Below are positions 27,677-38,100 of a stretch of 64,000 bases of DNA, piece after piece. A program made the translations under genes and the position numbers. This DNA is from Pseudovibrio exalbescens. GTDB taxonomy: Bacteria; Pseudomonadota; Alphaproteobacteria; Rhizobiales; Stappiaceae. The notes under the pieces are model-generated. The model did not search any database and was not told where the DNA came from. It worked only from the letters and a program-made list of their open reading frames with translations. The stretch is taken from positions 1 to 64,000 of the forward strand of contig NZ_JAQZAJ010000004.1 of NCBI RefSeq assembly GCF_028737195.1. The letters are read 5' to 3'. Each line of letters opens with the position of its first letter. Position 1 is the first letter of the stretch.

Positions 27677-28189
27677 ATGGGACGCGTTGTAGCAATGGAC
27701 CGGGAGGCTATTCGTCGCAAAGCCTGGGAGGCTGCGGCGCGAGTTCCGGATCCAGAAGTTCCTGTTGTCACTGTTGCCGATCTGGGCATCTTGCGGGAGG
27801 TTCGTGTTGAAGCGGATGGAGCGCCGGTCGCTCTTGTTACGCCAACTTACTCCGGTTGCCCTGCAACGCGCATGATCGAACATGAAGTTCTCAAGGCTCT
27901 TCAGGAAGCAGGGTTTGCAGCAGCGCGGGTGGAGACCGTGCTTAGTCCACCGTGGACGACTGATTGGCTCACCGAAGAAGGGCGCGACAAGCTGAGGGCC
28001 TATGGGATTGCCCCTCCAGAAAAGCGCTCCAACTCCAAGAGAGCGTTGTTCGGTGAGACGGCGGTTCAATGCCCGCATTGCGGTGCCAACGAAACGGAGC
28101 GGGTGAGCGAGTTTGGGTCCACACCGTGCAAGGCGCTTTATCGCTGCACCAAGTGCCTGGAACCCTTTGACTATTTCAAGTGTTTGTGA
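27677..28189 (+). CDS. paaD: Phenylacetyl-CoA epoxidase maturation protein PaaD
   Basis: A 170-residue protein with an N-terminal MIP18/DUF59 (SufT-like) domain (VPDPEVPVVTVADLGILREV, then TPTYSGCPATRMIE) and a C-terminal Cys-rich zinc-ribbon-like end (CPHCGANET, CTKCLEPFDYFKC). Such proteins help assemble iron centres of the epoxidase. The long upstream open frame is not used: ATG 27677 lies 5 bases after the paaC stop. Confidence 0.93.
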   Translation: MGRVVAMDREAIRRKAWEAAARVPDPEVPVVTVADLGILREVRVEADGAPVALVTPTYSGCPATRMIEHEVLKALQEAGFAAARVETVLSPPWTTDWLTEEGRDKLRAYGIAPPEKRSNSKRALFGETAVQCPHCGANETERVSEFGSTPCKALYRCTKCLEPFDYFKCL

Positions 28190-28202
28190 GGGAGGAGGGA
28201 CC

Positions 28203-29285
28203 ATGTCCCGGTTTCATACGCTTAATGTTAAGGATGTGCGAAGAGAGACCCCAGAGGCCGTTTCCATCCTTTTCGATATTCCGGAGGCGCTGAAGGACGA
28301 ATACACCTTCAAGCCCGGTCAATACCTGACCTTGCGCACGGTCGTTGATGGGGAAGACACGCGGCGCAGCTATTCCATTTGTTCTGGCCTTGACGACGAT
28401 GAGATCCGCGTTGCGGTGAAGAAAGTGGAAGGCGGTACGTTCTCAACCTTCGCCAATGACCAGTTGAAGGCGGGCATGAGCCTTGAGGTGATGGCACCTG
28501 AGGGGCGGTTTACTGCCGAAGTGGATGGCGCAGAGGGCCGGAACTATGTGGCTTTTGCTGCTGGTTCAGGCATTACGCCGATTTTATCCATTATCAAGAC
28601 TAGTTTGCAGCGCGAGCCTGAAAGCAGCTTCACGTTGTTTTATGGTAACAAAGAAAGTGCAAGTGTTCTGTTCCGCGAAGAACTGGAAGATCTGAAGGAC
28701 CGTTATCTGGGGCGCTTCACCCTTACCCATGTTTTGAGCCGAGAAGGGCAGGACATTGACTTGCTCCATGGCCGCTTGGATGGGGAACGCATTCGGCAGT
28801 TCATCGAGCGAAATCTGGTGGATCTTGAAAATACGGATGCCTTTTATCTTTGCGGTCCAGGAGACATGATCGAAACCGGACGAAAGCTGCTAGAGGGGCA
28901 TGGCGTCTCCCCAGACAAGATACGTTTCGAGCTTTTTACCCCCGCTGATGGCAGCACCACTGGCAAGCCGCGTTCCGCCAAGGCTCAAAGCGTCGCCGAA
29001 GGTGGCGTTGAAATTGCGGTCATCCTGGATGGCGCGCAGCGTTCTTTCGCAATGAACGAAACTGACCTGAGTGTGATTGACGCCGCTCACCGGCAAGGTC
29101 TGGAGTTGCCGTTCTCCTGTAAAGGCGGAATGTGCTGCACCTGTCGTGCCAAGGTGGTGAAAGGTGAAGTGGAGATGGCAAACAATTACTCGCTTGAGCC
29201 CTGGGAAGTGGAGGCGGGCTTTGTTTTGACCTGCCAAGCGCGTCCCTTAACCAAGGACGTTCTGATCGATTTCGATGAAATGTAG
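28203..29285 (+). CDS. paaE: Phenylacetyl-CoA epoxidase reductase PaaE
   Basis: A 360-residue electron-transfer subunit feeding the PaaABC oxygenase with electrons from NADPH. It contains an FAD domain (RRSYSICSG near residue 58), an NAD(P) domain (AAGSGITPILSIIKT near 119, YLCGPGDMIET) and a C-terminal plant-type [2Fe-2S] domain with CKGGMCCTCRAKVVKG and a later Cys in FVLTCQAR. GGGAGGAGG is just upstream of the ATG. The gene ends 11 bases from a convergent racemase gene. Confidence 0.95.
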   Translation: MSRFHTLNVKDVRRETPEAVSILFDIPEALKDEYTFKPGQYLTLRTVVDGEDTRRSYSICSGLDDDEIRVAVKKVEGGTFSTFANDQLKAGMSLEVMAPEGRFTAEVDGAEGRNYVAFAAGSGITPILSIIKTSLQREPESSFTLFYGNKESASVLFREELEDLKDRYLGRFTLTHVLSREGQDIDLLHGRLDGERIRQFIERNLVDLENTDAFYLCGPGDMIETGRKLLEGHGVSPDKIRFELFTPADGSTTGKPRSAKAQSVAEGGVEIAVILDGAQRSFAMNETDLSVIDAAHRQGLELPFSCKGGMCCTCRAKVVKGEVEMANNYSLEPWEVEAGFVLTCQARPLTKDVLIDFDEM

Positions 29286-29296
29286 CATCACAGGCG

Positions 29297-30451
29297 TCAG
29301 TCAGCACTCATTGTTCTGGCTGACATAGTGCTTGCCGCTGGCGGTTGGCTCCAGCGTGCAAGGACCTTCTCCGCCGATACAGGTTGCTCCGGTGCATTGC
29401 CCCTTATTGAGCTTTGCGTCTTTGAAAGGCGCGGAGCAGGGGCTGGTTGCTCGATACCATCTATCTCTGCGAAGGCACGCCTCTCTTGATTGTGAGGATG
29501 GGCCTTGGCTTCGGTTAATGACAGGACAGGTGTGACGCATGCATCCGTTCCTGCAAAAACCCGCTCCCAGTGGTCCCTGCTGTGCGCCTTGATGCGCTGG
29601 GCGAAGTGTTGGCGCAGCTTTGGCCATTCTTTGGAATTCATCTGAGGGGGGAGTTCATTGATGTCGAGGCCAAGCCCTTCAATGAACAGGGCGTAAAAGT
29701 GAGGCTCCAGACAGCCTACGGCAATGTACTCGCCATCTGCGCATTCATAGGTGGTGTAAAACGGGGCGGTTCCATCCAGAATGTTTGTAGCTCGCCTATC
29801 TCGCCAAAGCCCAGAATGCATGAGCGAATGCTGAAGGGTGAGCATATGTAGGGTGCCGTCTGTAATCGCGGCGTCAACCACCTGGCCTTCGCCAGTTCTG
29901 GCCGCGTGGAATAGGGCGGCCAGAATGCCTGTGACCAGAAATAGGCTCCCGCCGCCAAAGTCTCCGAGGAGGTTGAGCGGAACAGTGGGGGCATCTTCAG
30001 AGCCAATGGCATGCAATGCGCCGGTCAGCGCAATGTAATTGATATCGTGACCCGCAGTTTTGGCAAGTGGGCCGCTCTGGCCCCAACCTGTCATGCGGCC
30101 ATAGATAATCCTCGGGTTCAGCGCGAGGACAACTTCTGGGCCGAGGCCATTTTTCTCCATCACACCCGGCCTTAAGCCCTCAATGAGCACATCGGCTTTT
30201 GCGATCAGTTCCTTTGCAAGGTGCAGTGCTTCGGGTTCCTTCAAGTCCAGTTCCACGAAGTGACGAGATCGGTTCAAGAAGTCGGGTGATTGTGGGACAA
30301 GGTGTGTTGCCCCAGGCCTTTCAACTCGAATGACTTCTGCCCCCATATCCGCAAGTATCATGGCAGCATAGGGCGTTGGTCCCAGTCCCGCGATCTCCAC
30401 GACACGAACTCCGGCCAGTGTGCCAGCGCCTTGTGCCGCAAGATTACTCAT
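29297..30451 (-). CDS. Alpha-methylacyl-CoA racemase-type CoA-transferase family III protein
   Basis: A 384-residue member of the CaiB/BaiF family closest in pattern to alpha-methylacyl-CoA racemase. It has GVRVVEIAGLGPTPYAAMILADMGAEVIRVERPGA, the probable catalytic His in TAGHDINYIALTGAL (about residue 137) and Asp in NLLGDFGGGSL (about 163), matching the His/Asp pair used for proton exchange. It would interconvert 2R and 2S methyl-branched acyl-CoAs before beta-oxidation. It overlaps the upstream acyl-CoA dehydrogenase gene by 8 bases. The C-terminal 25 residues are Ser/Ala-rich and unlike the family. Confidence 0.83.
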   Translation of the reverse strand: MSNLAAQGAGTLAGVRVVEIAGLGPTPYAAMILADMGAEVIRVERPGATHLVPQSPDFLNRSRHFVELDLKEPEALHLAKELIAKADVLIEGLRPGVMEKNGLGPEVVLALNPRIIYGRMTGWGQSGPLAKTAGHDINYIALTGALHAIGSEDAPTVPLNLLGDFGGGSLFLVTGILAALFHAARTGEGQVVDAAITDGTLHMLTLQHSLMHSGLWRDRRATNILDGTAPFYTTYECADGEYIAVGCLEPHFYALFIEGLGLDINELPPQMNSKEWPKLRQHFAQRIKAHSRDHWERVFAGTDACVTPVLSLTEAKAHPHNQERRAFAEIDGIEQPAPAPRLSKTQSSIRGNAPEQPVSAEKVLARWSQPPAASTMSARTMSAD

Positions 30452-31601
30452 CCATGGACCTCGCGATAAGCTCCTTCATGATTTCGTTGGAGCCGCCATA
30501 GATCATTTGGACACGGGCATCGGCATACATTCGCGCGATCGGGTACTCCATCATGTATCCATAGCCACCATGCAGCTGAAGGCATTCGCTGATGATTTCA
30601 TTTTGAATTTCTGAGCCCCAATATTTGGCCATGGACGCGCTGGCCGCATCCAGCTTGCCTTGCTCTAGAAGGGTAAGCCCGTTGTTTATGAAAGCGCGAA
30701 GCATCTCTGCCTTTGTTTTCATTTCAGCAAGCTTGAAGCGGGTGTTTTGCATATCCATGACACGTTTGCCGAACACCTTGCGGTCTTGCACATAGCGGAT
30801 AGTCTCCGCCAAAGCGAAGTCAATGGCGCCAAGGGCCGTAATGCCGATCATGAGGCGCTCCCATGGAAGTTGCTTCATGAGCTGATAGAAGCCTTGGCCT
30901 TCTTCTGGGCCCAACAGGTGATCGGCAGGGACTTTCACATCTTCAAAAAACAGTTCGGCTGTATCGTTGCTTTTCATGCCCAGCTTCTTGAGATTGCGCC
31001 CTTTACGAAACCCTTCGGCCCCCTCCGTTTCCAGGCAGATCAATGAGACACCACGCGCCCCTTGAGACTTGTCTGTCTTTGCGACGATGATAATCAGGTC
31101 TGCAGACTGGCCATTGGTTATGAAGATCTTGGAGCCATTGATCAGATAACCGTTGCCGTCTTTTTCAGCTGTAGTGCGGACAGCTTGTAAGTCTGACCCG
31201 GCCCCGGGTTCGGTCATGGCAATGGCGCCCACCATCTCGCCGCTGACCAATTTCGGCAGCCAGCGTTTCTTCTGCTCTTCGGTTCCATAGGCGACAACAT
31301 AGTGCATGACGATGGATTGAATGCCGAAACCCCAGCCAAAATCACTGCGCGCTGCCTGCTCATAGACGGTGATGGCGTCGAAGGCGATGCCGCCGCCAAA
31401 GCCTCCATAGGCTTCAGGAATGGCGCCACCCATTATGCCTGCTTCCCCAGCCTTGTTCCAGAAGCTGCGCTCTACGATGCCTTCTGCGTTCCATTTCTCA
31501 ATATTTGGAACTAATTCGCTATCAAAGAACTTGCCGACGCTGTCTGCAAACAGCGCATGCTCCTCCTCACGCCATGCGGAGAGCGGTGTAATGAGTGCCA
31601 T
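30444..31601 (-). CDS. Acyl-CoA dehydrogenase
   Basis: A 385-residue FAD-linked acyl-CoA dehydrogenase. FAD and substrate-binding blocks are GAIAMTEPGAGSDLQAVRTTA and FITNGQSADLIIIVA, and the C-terminal LQLHGGYGYMMEYPIARMYADARVQMIYGGSNEIMKELIAR carries the family end with the FAD-contacting Gly-Gly-x-Gly. ATG 31601 has GGGAGG upstream and is preferred to the 20-residue longer frame. It is coupled to the racemase gene, so the pair probably serves oxidation of a methyl-branched acyl-CoA; exact chain length is not predictable. Confidence 0.88.
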   Translation of the reverse strand: MALITPLSAWREEEHALFADSVGKFFDSELVPNIEKWNAEGIVERSFWNKAGEAGIMGGAIPEAYGGFGGGIAFDAITVYEQAARSDFGWGFGIQSIVMHYVVAYGTEEQKKRWLPKLVSGEMVGAIAMTEPGAGSDLQAVRTTAEKDGNGYLINGSKIFITNGQSADLIIIVAKTDKSQGARGVSLICLETEGAEGFRKGRNLKKLGMKSNDTAELFFEDVKVPADHLLGPEEGQGFYQLMKQLPWERLMIGITALGAIDFALAETIRYVQDRKVFGKRVMDMQNTRFKLAEMKTKAEMLRAFINNGLTLLEQGKLDAASASMAKYWGSEIQNEIISECLQLHGGYGYMMEYPIARMYADARVQMIYGGSNEIMKELIARSMDE

Positions 31602-31795
31602 GGTGCGTTCCTCCCAGAACCAAGTTGGCTCAAGTTTGGCGGGGAACTTACATACTGCCAACTCAGACCTTTGGAGGGTAATGATAGTTGCTCAGGGCAG
31701 TTTGCTTCAAATGTGTCAGTATGACGACGGGCGGACTGCCTGAGCGCCATTCCATGTAATTACCTAAAATGCATATGCCGCATATAAGAAAAAAA

Positions 31796-31819
31796 GCCCG
31801 CCATCATGAGAAGGCGGGC
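31796..31819 (-). terminator. Intrinsic terminator, minus strand
   Basis: GCCCGCC and GGCGGGC form a 7-bp GC-only stem with a 10-base loop. On the minus strand it is followed by a run of U (A-run 31789-31795 on the plus strand). No annotated minus-strand gene lies upstream, so it most likely ends a small transcript. Confidence 0.7.
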
Positions 31820-31877
31820 AAGTCGTAAAGGTACCAAACACAGTGCAAACATCTGTGTGACTTTACAATACGATAAG

Positions 31878-31890
31878 TTACCTCAGGTAA
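31878..31890. promoter_or_regulatory. Dyad TTACCT-C-AGGTAA
   Basis: A 13-base dyad with perfect 6-base arms. It would fall just downstream of the predicted start of the candidate small RNA, a position suited to a repressor site. The binding protein is unknown. Confidence 0.35.
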
Positions 31891-32190
31891 TGCCATATAT
31901 ACTTTAGCCTTTGTGGAAACATTTTAACAACTATTCTCATTTTTTAGAGTGTGCAGGGGGAGGGGAAGCCTCGGCATGAGTGATTTTGGATGTCTGAGCG
32001 CGCTTGTTACTAAGAGGAAGGCGCTTCGTCTTAAGAGTATTGAAATGGGCTTCAATTTCAAATTACCTATAGTTAATAATTAAAATATGTTAACCATGAA
32101 AGTTTATACTATTGTGTCTGTTGTTCGTTTTTGGTTTATGTTTCTATCATATAGAAAAATGAATAGTGATTTCACAAAAAGAAGAAGAAT

Positions 32191-35100
32191 ATGGTGGAAC
32201 GAAATTCAGCCCAAGCAGGCCAAGAGACCTCGCAAACATCCCAGCTTTCAGGATCTACTTTAGGTGGTGGTCTAGATGCTGCTGCTCGTCTTCAGATTAT
32301 ACAGTTTCCGAGCGGCCAGACTGTGCAGCTTCAGGGAGATGATCAGAGCCCTAGAGATTGGGTCCTGCCGGAGAACGGTGTTTTTCGTGTGCCCCTAACA
32401 GCTTCGATTGCTGACGGCATTCGGCTTGGTGACGATCTCTTATTCCGTCAACCGGACGGGACTGTGCTTATTTTGAAAGACGGCGCCTTGGGGCAGCCAC
32501 AGTTTTTTGTTGGTGAGACGCCCATCAACGTGGTGCTGTTGCCTCCCACCGAAGATGCCGATGGAAACGTGGAAACTGGCGCTATTGCTGTAGAGGAGCA
32601 GGCCACGGAAGCATCGTCCGGTGGTAATTTCAGCCTTGTAATTCCAGAGATTAGTCCGGGCTTTCCCATTTCCCCGCTCCTGCCGCCAACCGAGTTGGCC
32701 TTTCCTGAAATAGAAGACCGGGAGCTGGCGGACGGAGACGACTTGGATCCGCCAGACATTTTTCTCGGATTTGACGACGGCTCTGGGTTCCCGTCTGTGG
32801 TGGGGGCCTTCGAGGATCAGGATGGGCCAGGGGATAGCGGCGCCACCGTCAATCTCGGGCTTAATCTATCGGTGAGCCGTGGCGGTGCATCTGTCACAAT
32901 CGTGTTTGCGGACATGCCGGCTGGTGCCACTGTGAACGGCGGAACGCTCGCACCGGGTGGGGTGTGGACTGGGTCGCTTACAGAGGCAAACGAACTTGAG
33001 GTTTATTTCCCGCCGGACTACTCCGGTACAATCGAGGCCGAAATTACAGTCACAGGTGACGGGGCAAGTGAAAGTGGCAATTTCGATATTGTCATTGACC
33101 CAACCCCTGATATCGAAATCGACACCCAGCCAATTGCGCTTTCCGAGACCGACGCCCCGGTTCCGTTCAAACCGGCGGACTACATCAGCGTCACCCAGAG
33201 CGATGCCGATGGCTCTGAGGTGATCGAAAGCATCACCGTCACGTTCTCAGACCTGCCTCAGGGGACAAGTGTGTCCGCAGGTTCACTTGATGGGAATGGT
33301 AATTTCACCTTCACCGGCACGCCCGCAGAGTTTGCCGCGCTTGAGATCACCTTGCCGACTGACTTTTCCACCCAGAACCCGGGCCTGGTGTTGCAAGGCA
33401 CGGTAACGGCTACCTCCAATGAGGGGACCGGTCCAACCGAACCCATCACCTTGTCGCTCGCCTTTGAAGGTGATGTTGCGGTTGGCTATACGGATCAGGT
33501 TGATCAGTCCTCCGGCGCGCCCACCATTGTTCTGAGTGAGACCGACACGGGCACAGACCCGCTGCTTGTCTCGCTGGGGGATTACTTTACAGCGCAAGCC
33601 ACGGATGCCGATGGTTCTGAAAGCCTGACCACTGTCAGCTTCGAGATCACCGATCTGCCCGATGGGGCGCAGTTCTCAACCGATGGCGGCACAACATTCT
33701 CTACCGCCAACATCTCCGGCGGCACGCTGACCTACACTGGGCCAGCCAGCGGCCTTGCAAATCTGGTGCTGTCGCTGCCAGCGGACTTCTCGACCGAGAA
33801 CCCGCAGACTTCGATCAGCGGCACGTTTACTGCCAACACGGATGAGGGCGGGACGGCTTCTGCGCCGTTCGGCATTCTGGTCAACTTCGAGCCGGATATC
33901 GAGTTGTCCGCGCAAGATGTAACTGGCGCGGAAGATGGTGATGGGGCAGGGGTTACCGTCGATCTTGGCATTTCTTCCGCCATCACCGATGCGGACTTGT
34001 CGGAAGGAGATGCCAACACGCCTGACACGGTCACGATCACCTTTGACCGGCTGCCCGACGGCACCACAGCCAATGTGGGCACGCTGGACGTGGCAGGGCT
34101 GAGCTGGACCGGCAGTGTGACCGAGGCCAACCAGCTGGCGCTCACCTTCCCAGAAGACTTCTCAACCGAAAGCGGGTCGGGGGGCACGGATCCGATCATG
34201 GTGACCACCACGGTCGCCACGCCGGAAGGCAAGGAGACAGTGACCTCTACCATCACTGTCAAGGAAGCTTCTGACATTGATATTGACACCCAGCCGATTG
34301 CGCTTTCAGAAACCGACGCCCCGGTTCCGTTCAAGCCGGTTGATTACATCAGCGTCACCCAGAGCGATGCCGATGGCTCGGAGGTGATCGAGAGCATCAC
34401 CGTCACGTTCTCAGACCTGCCTCCGGGGACAAGTGTGTCCGCAGGCTCGCTTGATGGGAATGGTAATTTCACCTTCACCGGCACGCCCGCAGAGTTTGCC
34501 GCGCTTGAGATCACCTTGCCGACGGACTTTTCCACCCAGAACCCGGGCCCGGTGTTGCAGGGCACGGTAACGGCCACCTCCAATGAGGGGACCGGCCCGA
34601 CCGAACCCATCACCTTGTCGCTCGCCTTTGAAGGTGATGTTGCGGTTGGCTATACGGATCAGGTCGATCAGTCCTCCGGCGCGCCCACCATTGTTCTGAA
34701 TGAGACCGACACGGGCACAGACCCGCTGCTTGTCTCGCTGGGGGATTACTTTACGGCTCAGGCAACGGATGCGGATGGCTCTGAAAGCTTGACCACCGTC
34801 AGCTTCGAGATCACCGATCTGCCCAATGGGGCGCAGTTTTCAACCGATGGCGGCACAACATTCTCTACCGCCAACATCTCCGGCGGTACGCTGACCTACA
34901 CTGGGCCAGCCAGCGGCCTTGCCAATCTGGTGCTGTCGCTGCCAGCGGACTTCTCGACCGAGAACCCGCAGACCTCAATCAGCGGCACGTTTACTGCCAA
35001 CACGGATGAAGGCGGGACGGCTTCTGCACCGTTCGGCATTCTGGTCAACTTCGAGCCAGATATCATCCTATCTGCACCAGACGTTTGCGAGCCGGAAGAT

Positions 35101-38100
35101 GGCGACGGCGTTGGTGTGACCGTAGATTTGGGCATTTCTGCCGCCATCACCGATGCGGACTTGTCGGAAGGAGATGCCAATACGCCTGACACGGTCACGA
35201 TCACCTTTGACCGGCTGCCCGATGGCACCACAGCCAATGTGGGCACGCTGGATGTGGCAGGGCTGAGCTGGACCGGCAGTGTGGCCGAGGCCAATCAGCT
35301 GGCGCTCAACTTCCCCGAAGATTTCTCAACCGAGAGCGGAGTCTTTACGCCCACTGGTAGCAATCTAATCGTCAATGGCAGTTTTGAAGACCCCGATCTG
35401 CCACAGGGCGATTGGGGATCGTATCCGAGTGGAAACAGCGTACCTGGTTGGGGCGGTACACGTATCGAAATTCAGGATCGCTATCAGGGGCGCGTGGCTT
35501 CAGAGGGTGAGCAGTATGCAGAGCTTGATGCTGAGCGCGCAGTGGACACGCTCTTTCAGGATGTGTCTGCGGAAACCGGTGAGACATACCTGCTTAGCGT
35601 CGATATTGCGGCGCGTCGTGGCGGAACTGAAACCATAGAGGTCTACTGGAACAATCAGAAGATCGCGACGTTGGAAGCGCAGGGACCGGAATGGGTCACG
35701 CATACTTTCAAGGTGACAGGTGAAGCTGGTCTCGATCGTCTTGAGTTCAGGGAGCTTGCCAGCGAGAATGATACTTATGGTGGCTTTATTGATAATGTTC
35801 AGCTGGTCAAAGGGGACTTTGCACCGGGAGAGCCTATCAAGGTAACCACAACGGTAACGACGCCCGAAGGTCAAGAAACAGTAAACTCGACAATCAAGAT
35901 TCAGGCGTCCGAGGACATTGATCTGTCTACCAAGGACGTGAGCGGTGTTGAGGATGCTGATGGACCGGGTGATGTGGGTGTGACGATTGCGCTGGCGATC
36001 ACCGCGGACATTTCTGATCAGGATGGATCTGAAGGAGACAATGATACCCCAAATACGGTTGTCTTGACCTTTGACCGACTTCCTGCTGGAACAACTGCCA
36101 ATGCCGGTACACTTGATGTTGGCAATCTGACTTGGACTGGATCGGTAAACGAAGCCAATGCGTTAAGTTTGACATTCCCGCCGGATTTCTCGACCGAGAG
36201 TTCGCCGGATGGCACACCTGAAACGCCCATTGCTGTGACCAGCACTGTAACCACACCGGAGGGTAGCGAGAGTTCTGATTTCGCCATTACCATTGCCCCA
36301 ACGCAGGACATCGATGTAACGGCCAATACAATCAGGGCTACGGAAACAGACGCGCCACTAGCGGTCAAGCCTGCAGATTTCATTCAGATCACCGTCAGCG
36401 ATGCGGATGGATCAGAGGAAGTTCAGAGCCTGACATTGGTGCTGAATGATTTGCCCTCGGGCACGACGGCCTCCGCAGGCGTGATTGATAGCGCTGGTAC
36501 ATTGACCTTTACTGGCACACTTGCTGAGTTCAATGCCTTGGTTGTCACGCTGCCGACTGACTTTTCAACGCAAAACCCAGGTCCGGACTTGAAGGGTAGT
36601 CTGACCGCGACGAGCAATGAAGGCTTCACGGTCACACCTGTGACGCTTGCCGTTGATTTTGAAGGTGATGTTGCGGTTGGCTATACGGATCAGGTTGATC
36701 AGTCCTCAGGTGCGCCCACCATTGTTCTGAGTGAGACCGACACGGGCACAGACCCGCTGCTTGTCTCGCTGGGGGATTACTTTACAGCGCAAGCCACGGA
36801 TGCCGATGGTTCTGAAAGCCTGACCACTGTCAGCTTCGAGATCACCGATCTGCCCGATGGGGCGCAGTTCTCAACCGATGGCGGCACAACATTCTCTACC
36901 GCCAACATCTCCGGCGGCACGCTGACCTACACTGGGCCAGCCAGCGGCCTTGCAAATCTGGTGCTGTCGCTGCCAGCGGACTTCTCGACCGAGAACCCGC
37001 AGACTTCGATCAGCGGCACGTTTACTGCCAACACGGATGAGGGCGGGACGGCTTCTGCGCCGTTCGGCATTCTGGTCAACTTCGAGCCGGATATCGAGTT
37101 GTCCGCGCAAGATGTAACTGGCGCGGAAGATGGTGATGGGGCAGGGGTTACCGTCGATCTTGGCATTTCTTCCGCCATCACCGATGCGGACTTGTCGGAA
37201 GGAGATGCCAACACGCCTGACACGGTCACGATCACCTTTGACCGGCTGCCCGACGGCACCACAGCCAATGTGGGCACGCTGGACGTGGCAGGGCTGAGCT
37301 GGACCGGCAGTGTGACCGAGGCCAACCAGCTGGCGCTCACCTTCCCAGAAGACTTCTCAACCGAAAGCGGGTCGGGGGGCACGGATCCGATCATGGTGAC
37401 CACCACGGTCGCCACGCCGGAAGGCAAGGAGACAGTGACCTCTACCATCACTGTCAAGGAAGCTTCTGACATTGATATTGACACCCAGCCGATTGCGCTT
37501 TCAGAAACCGACGCCCCGGTTCCGTTCAAGCCGGTTGATTACATCAGCGTCACCCAGAGCGATGCCGATGGCTCGGAGGTGATCGAGAGCATCACCGTCA
37601 CGTTCTCAGACCTGCCTCCGGGGACAAGTGTGTCCGCAGGCTCGCTTGATGGGAATGGTAATTTCACCTTCACCGGCACGCCCGCAGAGTTTGCCGCGCT
37701 TGAGATCACCTTGCCGACGGACTTTTCCACCCAGAACCCGGGCCCGGTGTTGCAGGGCACGGTAACGGCCACCTCCAATGAGGGGACCGGCCCGACCGAA
37801 CCCATCACCTTGTCGCTCGCCTTTGAAGGTGATGTTGCGGTTGGCTATACGGATCAGGTCGATCAGTCCTCCGGCGCGCCCACCATTGTTCTGAATGAGA
37901 CCGACACGGGCACAGACCCGCTGCTTGTCTCGCTGGGGGATTACTTTACGGCTCAGGCAACGGATGCGGATGGCTCTGAAAGCTTGACCACCGTCAGCTT
38001 CGAGATCACCGATCTGCCCAATGGGGCGCAGTTCTCAACCGATGGCGGCACAACATTCTCTACCGCCAACATCTCCGGCGGCACGCTGACCTATACAGGT

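Larger units (their letters stand above)
31790..31894 (-). ncRNA. Candidate small RNA with intrinsic terminator
   Basis: On the minus strand TTGTTA (31925-31930) and TAAAGT (31901-31906) are 18 bases apart and could form a promoter, placing a start near 31894. The transcript would end at a GC-rich hairpin (stem GCCCGCC 31796-31802 with GGCGGGC 31813-31819) followed by seven or more U residues, the textbook form. The resulting RNA would be about 100 bases. It also contains a 30-codon ORF (ATG near 31895) that stops inside the hairpin; this ORF has no good ribosome binding site. No known family is recognised. Confidence 0.35.
31602..32190. other. Non-coding gap between the acyl-CoA dehydrogenase gene and the giant gene
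   Basis: About 590 bases, AT-rich to the right. It holds a minus-strand terminator (31796-31819), a 13-base dyad (31878-31890) and a possible minus-strand promoter, together suggesting a small RNA described separately. The last 150 bases are very AT-rich and probably hold the promoter of the giant gene, but I cannot fix its elements. Confidence 0.5.
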
